Of a DNA stretch of 46,571 nt, positions 9,476 to 18,065 are shown in pieces; the stretch's first letter is position 1; the number at the start of each line of letters is the position of its first letter. This DNA comes from Candidatus Kapaibacterium sp. (GTDB lineage Bacteria; Bacteroidota; Ignavibacteria; Kapaibacteriales; UBA4661), in the NCBI GenBank assembly GCA_025358765.1, contig JANYIG010000113.1, forward strand, positions 1 through 46,571, written 5' to 3'. The position numbers and the translations under genes are program-made. The notes beneath the pieces are model-generated. The model was given only the letters and a program-made list of their open reading frames with translations, had not been told where the DNA came from and did not search any database.

Positions 9476-10324
9476 ATGAAATTTACAGCAAAGAAGTTTC
9501 TGACATTAAAACGCCTCCGAACAACAATCCTGTATGCCGCTCTCTTCGCAGCCGCCGCAGGCATGATGTTTCCTATCGTCTGGATGTTGCTTCTTTCGCT
9601 GCGTGAACAACCGCAAAGCTACAGCACATTTTGGGCGTTGCTCACGGCTCCCACATCGCTTTTGAATTACACAGAAACACTTTCCTCCGATGCGTTTGGG
9701 CTGTATTTCCTCAATTCCGCTTTTGTGTCGGCGGCGATTACGGCGGGCAATGTATTGTTTTGTTTTATGGCGGGTTATGCGTTTGCGCGACGGGAATTTT
9801 TTGGCAGAAACGCCCTGTTCATCAGCGTTTTGGTTGTACTAATGATACCGCCGCATGTGATTATGATTCCCCTCTATCGCATGATGGTTAATTTTGGCTG
9901 GATTAACACGTTTTACGCACTTATAATCCCGTGGCTCGTGATGCCATTCGGGATTTTCCTTGTACGCCAATACGTGATGAATCTGCCCAAAGACGTGGAA
10001 GATGCCGCCCGCATTGACGGCGCTGGCGAATGGTACATTCTCTTTCGAGTTGTGTTTCCACTTTGTACACCTATTCTAACGGTACTTTCTATCTACGTGT
10101 TTTTGAGCAATTGGAATTCGTTCCTTTTTCCCTTTCTTTTCAGCAACGACGAGGCGCACAGAACCCTTCCCGTCGGGCTTGCGTTCTATCAGGGTAAGCA
10201 ATCCATTGACTGGGGGCATTTGATGGCGGGTGCAAGCATTTCTGCACTGCCAATTCTGACCTTGTTTTCATTCTTCCAAAAGCAGATTATCGAGGGTTTG
10301 ACGGCTGGTTCGTTGAAGGAGTGA
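9476..10324 (+). CDS. Sugar-type ABC transporter permease (MalG/UgpE family)
   Basis: Inner-membrane permease of the CUT1 carbohydrate importer group. About six hydrophobic segments are visible. The EAA loop that docks the ATPase reads EDAARIDGAGEWYILFRVVF, followed by PLCTPILT. The C-terminal YQGKQSIDWGHLMAG and QKQIIEGLTAGSLKE are characteristic of MalG-like subunits. ATG 9476 is preferred, with GAAAGA nine bases upstream; a TTG lies two codons earlier. Oddly, no second permease, binding protein or ATPase is nearby: the gene stands between dacB and the convergent res remnant. The partners may be elsewhere or lost. Confidence 0.9.
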   Translation: MKFTAKKFLTLKRLRTTILYAALFAAAAGMMFPIVWMLLLSLREQPQSYSTFWALLTAPTSLLNYTETLSSDAFGLYFLNSAFVSAAITAGNVLFCFMAGYAFARREFFGRNALFISVLVVLMIPPHVIMIPLYRMMVNFGWINTFYALIIPWLVMPFGIFLVRQYVMNLPKDVEDAARIDGAGEWYILFRVVFPLCTPILTVLSIYVFLSNWNSFLFPFLFSNDEAHRTLPVGLAFYQGKQSIDWGHLMAGASISALPILTLFSFFQKQIIEGLTAGSLKE

Positions 10325-10342
10325 GTAAGTGCAAGCCGCTCC

Positions 10343-12953
10343 TTACATCTGCCGAAGATGCTGCAAAAACTCATCCATCGTGTGTGCACCCGTTACCACG
10401 CGGCGTTCATAAACCATGTAATACCGATACTCATTTCCCGCTTTGTTTGCCCACGTGTTTCCCAAACGTATTTTTTGCTCTGCGTCCAAATGGTCGCCTT
10501 TGGTCTCCAACACCAATGTTTTGCCGCTCTTGGTCTGAATGATAAAATCGGGATAATGATTCACAAAGCCGTTAATTCTAAAGCCCTTCTTTTCAATATT
10601 CCGTGTCCAAAAAAAGATGTTTTCCATATTGGCAACCTCATTGATAACACGCTCCTCGAAGCCGTTCATTGCCGCCTCTTTTTCAAAAAGCATTTTGGGC
10701 ATGTCCTGGGCGCTATAGATGACGGCAACACAAATGACGGCTTCATAAAAATTGCGCCTGTGTCCAACAAATTTTTGAACTGTTTCTCGCCGTGCTGCTC
10801 CGACAGAAGTTTTATTTTTTGCTTGATTTTCTCAGTGTAGGTGCGTTCGTTATCGGCAAAATCCGCGAACTGCTCTTCACTGAAATCTTCGAGAATACTT
10901 GTGATATATTTTTTGATTTCGCGGTCTGCTATCGGGTACATATTCCCAATGATATTCATAATGCGATCGGTGAAGTTTCTCACCCGCGCCTCTTTTCGTG
11001 CGGGGTCAAGGATGTAAGCCATCATATTTTCTTTCACTAATCCCCTCAAACGAAAAGGAACGGGCGTGTGCTCTTTTTTGATTCGTCCAAATCCACCCTG
11101 TACAGCTCTGCTTCAATGCCCTCGAAGGTTATATGCCTATCTGCCTTGCTCAACTGAAAATCTTCTAACAGGTATTCCTTTGCTACAGGAATCTCTTTTT
11201 CTCCCATGACAAAAAGGTCATTGCTCGGAACCTTCATATAAAACTGCGGCAGCCGCAACTGCTCGGCTTGGGCGCGAAACACCTCCTTGATGCGGTACGT
11301 TTTCATAAGCGATTGTAGTTCATTGGGGATAATAGCGCTTTTGGTTTCTTGCGTGGCGACGACAGCTTTTTCAAACGCCTCCGATTGCTTGATAACTGCA
11401 AGCTCCATGACGGCTATATTTTGCGTTGTGATTTCTTCTGCTGGCGATGCGGCGGTTGGTACGACGATTCTTGCGATGTCTATGTCGTCCTCCTTGCTTG
11501 TTACCACATCAGCAAGCTGAAGCTGCTCCGCGCTTTCGGCGGACGGAGCCTCTGGAGTTGTGGATTCTTCCGGCATGGCTATTTTGTAATCCTGTTCGCT
11601 GAAGCCCGCACGATTCAGCCCTTTGACGATATTGTGCAGAGTTTCCCTAAATTTCGATGAAGCAGTCAGCACATAACTCATGTTCAGCAACGGAAAGGCG
11701 TGATTCATCACGTAAGGCTGCCGCAGCACCCGCCCCAACACTTGTTCCACATCCACCGCCGAGGATTTATCAGCCAGCGAAGCCAAAATGTACGCAAAGG
11801 GGCAATCCCAGCCTTCTTTCAGCGCGTTGACCGTGATGATGTATCGCACAGGACAATCACGGCTCATCAAATTTTCGTTTTTTATCTCATCATGGTCTGC
11901 CGTTTTAAGCCTAATCTGCTCTTCCGGTATTTTTAGCTCTACTAATTTCGCTTTGAGCTTCTCAAACGTTGTATGGTCGTCGCCCGTTCTGGGCTGCGCT
12001 TGAAACAGCACAATAGGGCGAATGTACTTGCCGCCTTTGCTCTCTTCTTCTTTCGCTTGCAGCTCCAAACGCCGTTGAAGCTGCAAGGCAGAATTGACCA
12101 CTTCGGTTTTGTCCTGATGATTATACACAATCACGGGTAGCTTGACCATAGATTCTTTTTTGAGTTCCAGCGCGTCTATGAAGCTAATGATGTTGCTGTT
12201 CTTGCGCGGTGTTGCCGTCAGGTCAAGGATAAAGCACGGGTTCAGCTCTTTCAGCATATCCACACTAAGCTCGCTTTCAGCGTTGTGGCTTTCATCCACA
12301 ACCACAACGGGATGCAGTTGCTTGATGACCGCGCCTAATGTAACGTCGTTTTCTGTGCCAACCAAATGTTCAAACGATTGCAAATTGCCATTTTCCTGAA
12401 ATATTTTGCGGTCTTCTTTGTTTCGCGCCCTCAGGCTGTCGAAACTGAACACCATTATCGTCAATTGCTCCTGCACACTGCTTGCGTTGAAGCCCACACC
12501 TTGCAGTAGTGCGGCTTTGTCTAACACTTCCACACGATGCCCAAAATGTGCGTTGATTTTTTGGCGATAGGGATGCGCGGCGTTACTCAAGTTTTTTAGC
12601 GTTTGCTCCAAAATCGCAACCGACGGCACAAGCCACACCACCACACGTGGTCGGTCGTCGTATCGGCGGTCACTATCAAACGTCCCAAACGCATCAAATA
12701 TGGTCTTGAGCGCATTGCAAGCGATAAACGTTTTGCCTCCTGCCGTTGGCACTTTCAAACATACGTGCGGCACACGCGGGATGTTATTTTTGTACGGCTC
12801 TATGGCAGTTCCCGGAAACGGCTACAGGGCAGTGCGTGGATGCATTGCCCAAAAATCGTGAAATGCCTCGCGCACATTGTTGGTGTGCCGAAGGTGTTCC
12901 AAAAAAAGCGCGAGGTCGCCGATGACCTGTTGTTGATAGGGTTTGAGTTCCAT
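10343..12953 (-). pseudogene. res: Type III restriction enzyme Res subunit, inactivated (amber stop and two frameshifts)
   Basis: Remnant of a Res subunit of about 870 codons that would pair with the mod gene at 14042. Reading begins at ATG 12953 (MELKPYQQQVIGDLALFLEH), runs 43 codons, then hits an in-frame TAG at 12822-12824 where CAG is the likely ancestor, and continues as PFPGTAIEPYKNNIPRVP. Helicase motifs follow: VPTAGGKT (Walker A), VVVDESHNAE (DExH), LTATPR and VLGRVLRQPY (motif VI). A first frame change falls near 11046-11056 (a run of four A on the plus strand) and a second near 10698-10712. After that the nuclease domain (NHYPDFIIQT, VLETKGDH) runs to 10343. All three frames keep family-like sequence up to the breaks, so decay is recent, or the assembly has errors. 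Confidence 0.9.
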
Positions 12954-12981
12954 ATAATTCTTCTTTGGTGTGTGGGCTTTG

Positions 12982-13410
12982 TCAATCAGCCATCTCCATT
13001 TTGAACGGTTTCAGCACGCCATACTGTTCCAAATATGCAGCAATAATCGAGACTGGCTGCGGGATAGCTTGCCTTCCGTGTTCTAATTCCGAGATGCGTA
13101 CTTTTGCACTACTTGGAGCATAGCCAACAGCAATACCAAACTGTTGTGCAGTCATACCGAGCGATGTTCGCAACGTCTTCAAACGTTCCGGCGTATAGGT
13201 CGGTACAAGAAGGATTGCATCGCCCGCCTCGACCTCAGTGTTATATCCTTCACTGAGGATACGAGGCGCAGGATGCTGTACTGGAGCCGACCAGTTAAAT
13301 TCATCAAGATTGATGTCGTCGTCATCCGAAAAAGACGCACTACCGTTACTCTTTCTCACGTCATTGTTTCTCCCATTACCTTTGGGGAAAGTTCTGTTTG
13401 AGGGATTCAT
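12982..13410 (-). CDS. HTH (XRE-like) protein, probable antitoxin of the BrnT-like toxin
   Basis: About 142 residues from ATG 13410, which follows AAGGAG at ten bases; the longer open frame lies over the toxin gene in another frame. The N-terminal third is polar and acidic (DDDDINLDEF), the C-terminal half is a helix-turn-helix: YTPERLKTLRTSLGMTAQQF, then GIAVGYAPSSAKVRISELEH and GRQAIPQP. The first 35 bases overlap the end of the broken brnT gene, the usual toxin-first order. BrnT is normally paired with a ribbon-helix-helix antitoxin (BrnA), so an XRE-type partner is less usual. Likely role: bind and repress its own promoter, perhaps through the palindrome at 13730. The gene is intact and ends 28 bases before the res start. 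Confidence 0.75.
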   Translation of the reverse strand: MNPSNRTFPKGNGRNNDVRKSNGSASFSDDDDINLDEFNWSAPVQHPAPRILSEGYNTEVEAGDAILLVPTYTPERLKTLRTSLGMTAQQFGIAVGYAPSSAKVRISELEHGRQAIPQPVSIIAAYLEQYGVLKPFKMEMAD

Positions 13411-13675
13411 AGCGTTCCAGCTCCTTTTTGTGTGCGGCTCGCGCACTGATAATACGATAGTTGGGTGTTCTATACGTGTAAACAACCAGTATCACACGGC
13501 TATGTGAGCGTGCGGTACCAATGCCTAAAAATCGTTCTTCGTCGCCAGTAGCGTTTTGAGAGCGCAGTGCGTAGAAATCAGGGCTTTGGAAGATTTCTTG
13601 TGCTTAGATGAAACTAATACCATGCTTTTCGATGTTGGTGGCTTCCTTGTTTGCATCAAACTCAAATGTCATCAT
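13376..13675 (-). pseudogene. brnT: BrnT-family ribonuclease toxin, interrupted by an ochre stop
   Basis: Ninety-nine sense-length codons from ATG 13675 (or 13672). The start reads MTFEFDANKEATNIEKHGIS, a BrnT signature (F.FD..K...N..KHGI.F). It then meets TAA at 13604-13606 after SFI, and continues in the same frame as AQEIFQSPDF, GDEERFLGIGTARSHSRVIL, VVYTYRTPNYRIISARAAHK and KKELERYESLK, which is the rest of the RelE-like BrnT fold including the conserved R.ISAR.A. CAA to TAA would explain the stop. BrnT toxins cleave mRNA; this copy should be inactive unless the stop is suppressed. The open HTH gene overlaps its 3' end. No ribosome site is evident before the start. Confidence 0.85.
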
Positions 13676-13729
13676 CTGGGAAAAGGGAAAGAATCGTGAT
13701 TCGTATTTCCTCTGCAAAGTTATGGCATA

Positions 13730-13750
13730 AAGTTACGCATTCCGTAACTT
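13730..13750. promoter_or_regulatory. Palindromic operator-like site upstream of brnT
   Basis: AAGTTACG (13730-13737) and its exact complement CGTAACTT (13743-13750) flank a five-base centre. The site lies 55 bases before the brnT start, next to TAACTTTG on the minus strand (13715-13722), a TAnnTTTG-like box. Copies of the half-site occur again in the inverted repeats at 13813 and 13999. An operator for the HTH protein is the natural reading, but binding is inferred only. Confidence 0.45.
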
Positions 13751-13798
13751 ATTTCCAACGACATGATGAAACCAGTGCGACGGCGACGGTCCTGCGGG

Positions 13799-14019
13799 CT
13801 TCATAACTGAAGTTACGCTTGGATACAATTCCCCTTCGTCAGCCGTCTTCGGTGATGAAGGGGTGGCGCACCGTCTTCGGGGCGGCGGGGTAGATCTTCA
13901 TCGCCGGAGGGGGGAAACACCCCGTCCCCTGACGCAATGCGTCAGGGAAAACGGCAGGACACCCCTCTTTTAGGAAAAAGCGGGGAATTTCAAAGCAAAG
14001 CGTAACTTCAGTTCATAAG
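13799..14019. repeat. MITE-like inverted-repeat element between mod and brnT
   Basis: A 221-base noncoding block bounded by 22-base inverted repeats (13799-13820 and 13998-14019; 19 of 22 bases match, with 16 consecutive identical, AACTGAAGTTACGCTT). Inside are a further hairpin (13831-13841 with 13853-13863) and a near-perfect 21-base palindrome (13927-13947, CCCTGACGCA, A, TGCGTCAGGG). The interior is visibly richer in G and C than its flanks. No open frame and no clear target-site duplication are seen. It occupies most of the 366-base gene-free gap 13676-14041. It could be a small non-autonomous element or structured regulatory DNA. Confidence 0.55.
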
Positions 14020-14041
14020 ACAGATGGATTGTTTGAATCTC

Positions 14042-15628
14042 TCAAAATCGCGCCATATCACGTGGTATCTTTTTGAAAATTATTTTCCGCTCTGCCAATG
14101 CCTCCGGCGGAAGTAAGCAATTATCCGCATAGATAACATACTCCTCCGCTTTGGTGCGTACGTGTGCCAAAAACGCATGATTGAGCGTCGTTATCGCTCC
14201 AGCTTCGTAGTGGAAATAATACGCGGTCTCGCCGTGCTTGCCCAAGAATGCAGGCGTTTCTTGATGGCTCGAATCCCGCTTGGGAAGCGGCGTTCTGGTC
14301 TCCGTGTAATACACATACTCGCGTATATGTTCTGCACCAACGCTTTCGTTCAGGTTGCCGTCCTCGCCAAAAAGCGGTGCGCCCATCTCGTAGAAATCAA
14401 ACGCGCCACCCATACCTTCCGTGCCGCCATACCCCGTGATAACACGCTTCACACGCTCGGCAGTGATGCTCTCGGCGTACGGCTCCATTTCTATCAAAAT
14501 AAATTTCCTTGCGCCACCGTCCTGCTTATTCAGGTTCAACACCGCGTGCGCTGTGGTGCCGCTTCCAGCGAAGGAATCAAGGATGAGGGAGTTTGAATCT
14601 GTCGCAATTTGGAGGATCCGTTCAATAAGCCTTTTGGGTTTGGGCGTATGAAATATTTCACCTAATCCCAAGATTTGGATTTCCTTCTTCGCCTCATGGT
14701 TATGACCGACTTCATCATAACGCCATAAGGTTCTGGATACTAAGCCTTCAAATTTTAATTCAGATAAAAAGGTTTTTTTTGATGGGCTATTTTTTCCATC
14801 ACTACCAAACCATATTTCATTGTTGGCGAATAATTTATCTAATGTTTCACGGCTAAATCTTGGGTACGTTCCCTTAGGCGGTGTCCATTCATATCCGTTC
14901 GGAAAAATATGTCTAAAGTTAGAATCAGAGCCGCTTTTAGCATGAATCGGAGTGGCTTTCCATTTTCCCTTTGGGTGATTATCGGGATTTTTATAGGCAT
15001 CGTTCATTTCCTCTGTTCGAGGCAGCCTTCCTACCTTCAAACTGCTTTTATTTTTCGCGTACCCAACGATAAAGTCGTGATTATCAGAAAGATATTTTGC
15101 ATCATTTGCTACGGTATATTTTTTTTCCCAAATGACATTATTGATAAAATTTCCCCCGCCAAAAATCTCATCCATGATAAGTTTCAAATTGGCTTGTTCG
15201 TTGTCGTCAATAGAAATAAAAATTGCGCCGTCGTCTGCAAGGAGTTTATGCAGGAGTTTAAGGCGTGGATACATCATGCAGAGCCATTTGTCGTGGCGGG
15301 AGAGGTCTTCGGATTCCTTGCCAACGACCGCGCCGAGCCACTTCTTGATTTTGGGGTCGTTCACGTTATCGTTGTATATCCAGCCTTCGTTTCCGGTGTT
15401 GTAGGGCGGGTCAATGTAGATGCACTTGACTTTACCTTCGTATTCGGGCAGAAGTGCTTTGAGTGCTTCTAAGTTGTCACCGTGAATGATTTTGTTGCCC
15501 GATGCCGTAGCTTCGCGCGTTTGTGTGCTGCCGCCATCAAAACCATACTGCTGTTCCAGCACTTTGAAGGGAACGTCGCGGTGGTGGTTCAAAACCTGTT
15601 CTTTACCAATCCAGTGGAGTGTAGGCAT
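14042..15628 (-). CDS. mod: Type III DNA methyltransferase Mod subunit
   Basis: Adenine-N6 methyltransferase of the beta class, the recognition-modification subunit of a type III system. Motif IV, DPPYNTG, lies near residues 73-79, preceded by KIIHGDNLEALKALLPEYEG. Motif I, FAGSGTTAHAVL, comes late, near residue 355, the order typical of Mod. GAIFISIDDNEQANLK is another family block. The variable middle (about 170-330) should be the target-recognition domain. At 528 aa it is a compact member. It is the first gene of the locus on the minus strand; brnT, the HTH gene and the broken res follow. No lesion is seen, so it may act as a solitary methylase. Confidence 0.93.
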   Translation of the reverse strand: MPTLHWIGKEQVLNHHRDVPFKVLEQQYGFDGGSTQTREATASGNKIIHGDNLEALKALLPEYEGKVKCIYIDPPYNTGNEGWIYNDNVNDPKIKKWLGAVVGKESEDLSRHDKWLCMMYPRLKLLHKLLADDGAIFISIDDNEQANLKLIMDEIFGGGNFINNVIWEKKYTVANDAKYLSDNHDFIVGYAKNKSSLKVGRLPRTEEMNDAYKNPDNHPKGKWKATPIHAKSGSDSNFRHIFPNGYEWTPPKGTYPRFSRETLDKLFANNEIWFGSDGKNSPSKKTFLSELKFEGLVSRTLWRYDEVGHNHEAKKEIQILGLGEIFHTPKPKRLIERILQIATDSNSLILDSFAGSGTTAHAVLNLNKQDGGARKFILIEMEPYAESITAERVKRVITGYGGTEGMGGAFDFYEMGAPLFGEDGNLNESVGAEHIREYVYYTETRTPLPKRDSSHQETPAFLGKHGETAYYFHYEAGAITTLNHAFLAHVRTKAEEYVIYADNCLLPPEALAERKIIFKKIPRDMARF

Positions 15629-15780
15629 GAGATAAGAAAAAAGTATCGAGGAAAAATATCGGGTAAAAAAATGAGTCCCGCACGAAGTGCTTCAAGCAAA
15701 TACGCACGAATCTGTAAAAATAGAACCGCTATGGAATATCGGCAACGTTTTTCTTCGGAAGTTGCGTCTGTAGAAAACAA

Positions 15781-15812
15781 CAAAAAAAGCCGCTTCAGTA
15801 TTGAAGCGGCTT
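15781..15812 (-). terminator. Intrinsic terminator after the tRNA gene
   Basis: An 11-base perfect stem AAGCCGCTTCA (15787-15797 with 15802-15812) with a four-base loop is followed on the minus strand by seven U residues (15782-15788). It lies 16 bases past the tRNA 3' end and points the same way. Confidence 0.88.
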
Positions 15813-15827
15813 TGAACGTGATGTCAG

Positions 15828-15900
<73 letters not shown>

Positions 15901-15936
15901 GAACCTTCTGTCTCTGATCTATCGCAAAGAATCTCA

Positions 15937-16716
15937 TTAATTGTTGAACAACCCAACAAACAAGCCAATCTGTGCGGTGAAACCTGTAGCATTAAAACTT
16001 GATGGGACACCCGAAATAGGTGCGATATTGTCAACTTTCCAATCGCCAACGGAGGAAATCGAATATCCGGCACTTATACGAACCATGGAAAATAAGGCAA
16101 ACGCATATTCAAAATTCAAATTTGGCTGCACAAAAAAGTGTCCCGCCCGTGCATATCGGTGATAGTTGTCTTTGGCAGAACCAAACGTAAATGTTGGGTC
16201 AAACGCTTGGCTCGCACCGCTGGATTGGCTCGACTCGAACGTGATATTGCCCCAACCAATATTTGCACCCGGCAAAATTGAAAATCCACGAAATGGGCTG
16301 ATGGCGTAATCAATACTCACGCCGTTCATCGTCATACTATATTCCACGCGGCGAGAAAAATTACCTACTGTTCCTTCTTTGAATGCACCACCACCAACGC
16401 TCATAAACCCCAAACGCACATTCGGGATAATCCCAATAGCAGCGAACGCTTGAGCACCGGTCAATAAAAATGGTGAAGTCATGGAAGCCCCCGGTATCAA
16501 TTTGCTTAGGATTCCATTGAGGTCGTCAACGTTGTGGAACATCGCCGTCGCAATAAAACCGCCAGCAACAGCAAAATACGGTGGTTTTGCTTCTTCCGTC
16601 GGCACATCTTCAAACGAAAACTGGTTGAGTTTGTCGTCCTGCGCCATTACGGACGCTGAGGAATACACAACCAAAGCCAAAATAATAAAAGCACATCGGC
16701 GAAGTAGTGTGGACAT
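15937..16716 (-). CDS. Outer-membrane beta-barrel protein, unknown role
   Basis: About 259 residues from ATG 16716, chosen because it begins a clean signal peptide (MSTLLRRCAFIILALVVYSS, cleaved after VMAQ); the open frame extends to 16845 without sense. The mature protein alternates polar and hydrophobic residues in short strands rich in Gly and aromatics, ending GFTAQIGLFVGLFNN, as in small porin-like barrels. I recognise no specific family. It lies last in a minus-strand series after glgA, a lipoprotein and a FadL-like protein, but has its own promoter-like site at 16749-16781. Confidence 0.7.
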   Translation of the reverse strand: MSTLLRRCAFIILALVVYSSASVMAQDDKLNQFSFEDVPTEEAKPPYFAVAGGFIATAMFHNVDDLNGILSKLIPGASMTSPFLLTGAQAFAAIGIIPNVRLGFMSVGGGAFKEGTVGNFSRRVEYSMTMNGVSIDYAISPFRGFSILPGANIGWGNITFESSQSSGASQAFDPTFTFGSAKDNYHRYARAGHFFVQPNLNFEYAFALFSMVRISAGYSISSVGDWKVDNIAPISGVPSSFNATGFTAQIGLFVGLFNN

Positions 16717-16748
16717 ATCAAATGAGGAATATGGGTGAAACCTGTTTA

Positions 16749-16781
16749 CAAATTTACAGCAATATCGGGACTGGAACCAAA
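16749..16781 (-). promoter_or_regulatory. FCB-type promoter for the outer-membrane gene at 15937
   Basis: Minus strand: TTTG (16778-16781), 21-base spacer, TAAATTTG (16749-16756). It lies 33 bases before the chosen ATG 16716 and supports that start over the longer open frame, whose extra codons would cover the promoter. Confidence 0.5.
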
Positions 16782-16817
16782 AACGATATACGAAGCCACA
16801 TCGAAAAAGTTCATTTT

Positions 16818-18062
16818 TTATTCTCTGGCGAATGGCTGGAACCATACTTCACCAATATTTATTGAAAATGAGAACCGTGCAAATCTCTCTTGCAAAAGTC
16901 CGCCATCCACCGTACCACGAACGCCAGCCGTCACCGATGCGTCCAGCATTGCCCGCCGCGTAACGGGGATTCCCAAACCAAACGAGCCATACATTTCGTT
17001 GATGCCCGTATTGTTGATTTGATAATATTGCTGATGATAACCAAAGCCAAGATTATACGTCAACGATTCAAAGAGCGACGCATTGTATTCGGTACTCCCT
17101 GCGTATGAAATGCCCAGTGACAATCTGTTGGCACGACGAAATACAACCGCGTCATTACCCGTTTGATACGAAAATGACGAAAAATCCTTTGTTACAGCAT
17201 CTATAAACACAGATGTCCGACCAATCCGATGCCCAATGCCAACACCAAACGTCAGCGGCATAGTGGTTTCGCCTGCAACTGTATCAATAATATCTGGAAT
17301 CACCGTAAACCGATAGAGTGTCTGCCTGTCAATACTTAGTTTTGTGCTGAAAGCAGCAATCGCGCCAAATGTCCAATTCTCAAGACCAGTGTACTGTAAG
17401 CCTAATGTAAAACCTAACCCGGAAAATTTATCCGTGATTTTGGTCGTGCTGGCGTATGCGTTTTGGTCGGATGGCTGCGACGTGATAATTTCCGTACGGT
17501 TTCCAAACAAGTATTTCACCATAAGTCCTGCACTCAAACCCGACAACGGTCGCACCGAAGCACCCAAATGTATTTGGGACAACCCGCCCTTGCCAGTATA
17601 GAGCGTTATTGCTTGGACTTGCTCTTTCGTAAAGGCAAAACTAACATTGCTCGCAGGGGTTATGCCCAAACTCACACCGACACCCATCGTCGTATCAACA
17701 GCAAATGCCGTTGAAAAACCTTGCACCTCGCCGTTGTTTTGGCTGGCTTGCCCGTCCTGAGTGTTTGTGACTTGAAACTGGCGGAAGGTAAATCCTGTTT
17801 GAAATCGAGTTGTTTTTAGACTTGACCAAGCAGCAGGATTCGTAAAATTGATGGCATACGGGGAGGTTACACCAATCCCAACACCGCCCATACCCTCGTA
17901 CGCGCCACCTAAACTCTCTCGAATATCGCCAATACCAAAGTAGGAATAATTCGAGCCTCCATTGATACCTTGCGCCTGTACTGTCAGCGCTGTCAACGAC
18001 GTTAGTGATATGCAGCCCACCAACACAAATACCGATACGATTATATGACGGAATGCTGGCAT
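16818..18062 (-). CDS. FadL/OMPP1-like outer-membrane protein
   Basis: A 414-residue exported barrel protein. A signal peptide (MPAFRHIIVSVFVLVGCISL to VQAQ) precedes YSYFGIGDIRESLGGAYEGM, then GVGIGVTSPYAINFTNPAAW, a pattern seen in FCB members of the FadL-like long-chain transporter group (early Gly-rich plug, then NPA). The rest alternates as beta strands and ends SFSINIGEVWFQPF. Substrate is unknown. It begins three bases after the lipoprotein stop, so the two are surely co-transcribed and perhaps act together at the outer membrane. Confidence 0.72.
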   Translation of the reverse strand: MPAFRHIIVSVFVLVGCISLTSLTALTVQAQGINGGSNYSYFGIGDIRESLGGAYEGMGGVGIGVTSPYAINFTNPAAWSSLKTTRFQTGFTFRQFQVTNTQDGQASQNNGEVQGFSTAFAVDTTMGVGVSLGITPASNVSFAFTKEQVQAITLYTGKGGLSQIHLGASVRPLSGLSAGLMVKYLFGNRTEIITSQPSDQNAYASTTKITDKFSGLGFTLGLQYTGLENWTFGAIAAFSTKLSIDRQTLYRFTVIPDIIDTVAGETTMPLTFGVGIGHRIGRTSVFIDAVTKDFSSFSYQTGNDAVVFRRANRLSLGISYAGSTEYNASLFESLTYNLGFGYHQQYYQINNTGINEMYGSFGLGIPVTRRAMLDASVTAGVRGTVDGGLLQERFARFSFSINIGEVWFQPFARE

Positions 18063-18065
18063 AAC

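Noticed and set aside
10698-11056. Programmed frameshifting in res1
   Set aside because: No slippery heptamer with a downstream structure was seen, two shifts would be needed, and an amber stop lies upstream. Decay is simpler.
12822-13606. Stop-codon reassignment (TAG and TAA read as Gln)
   Set aside because: Both lesions fall at likely Gln codons, but many intact genes here end normally with TAA, TAG or TGA, and res1 also has two frameshifts.
13676-14041. CRISPR array
   Set aside because: Only inverted, not regularly spaced direct, repeats; no cas genes anywhere in the window.
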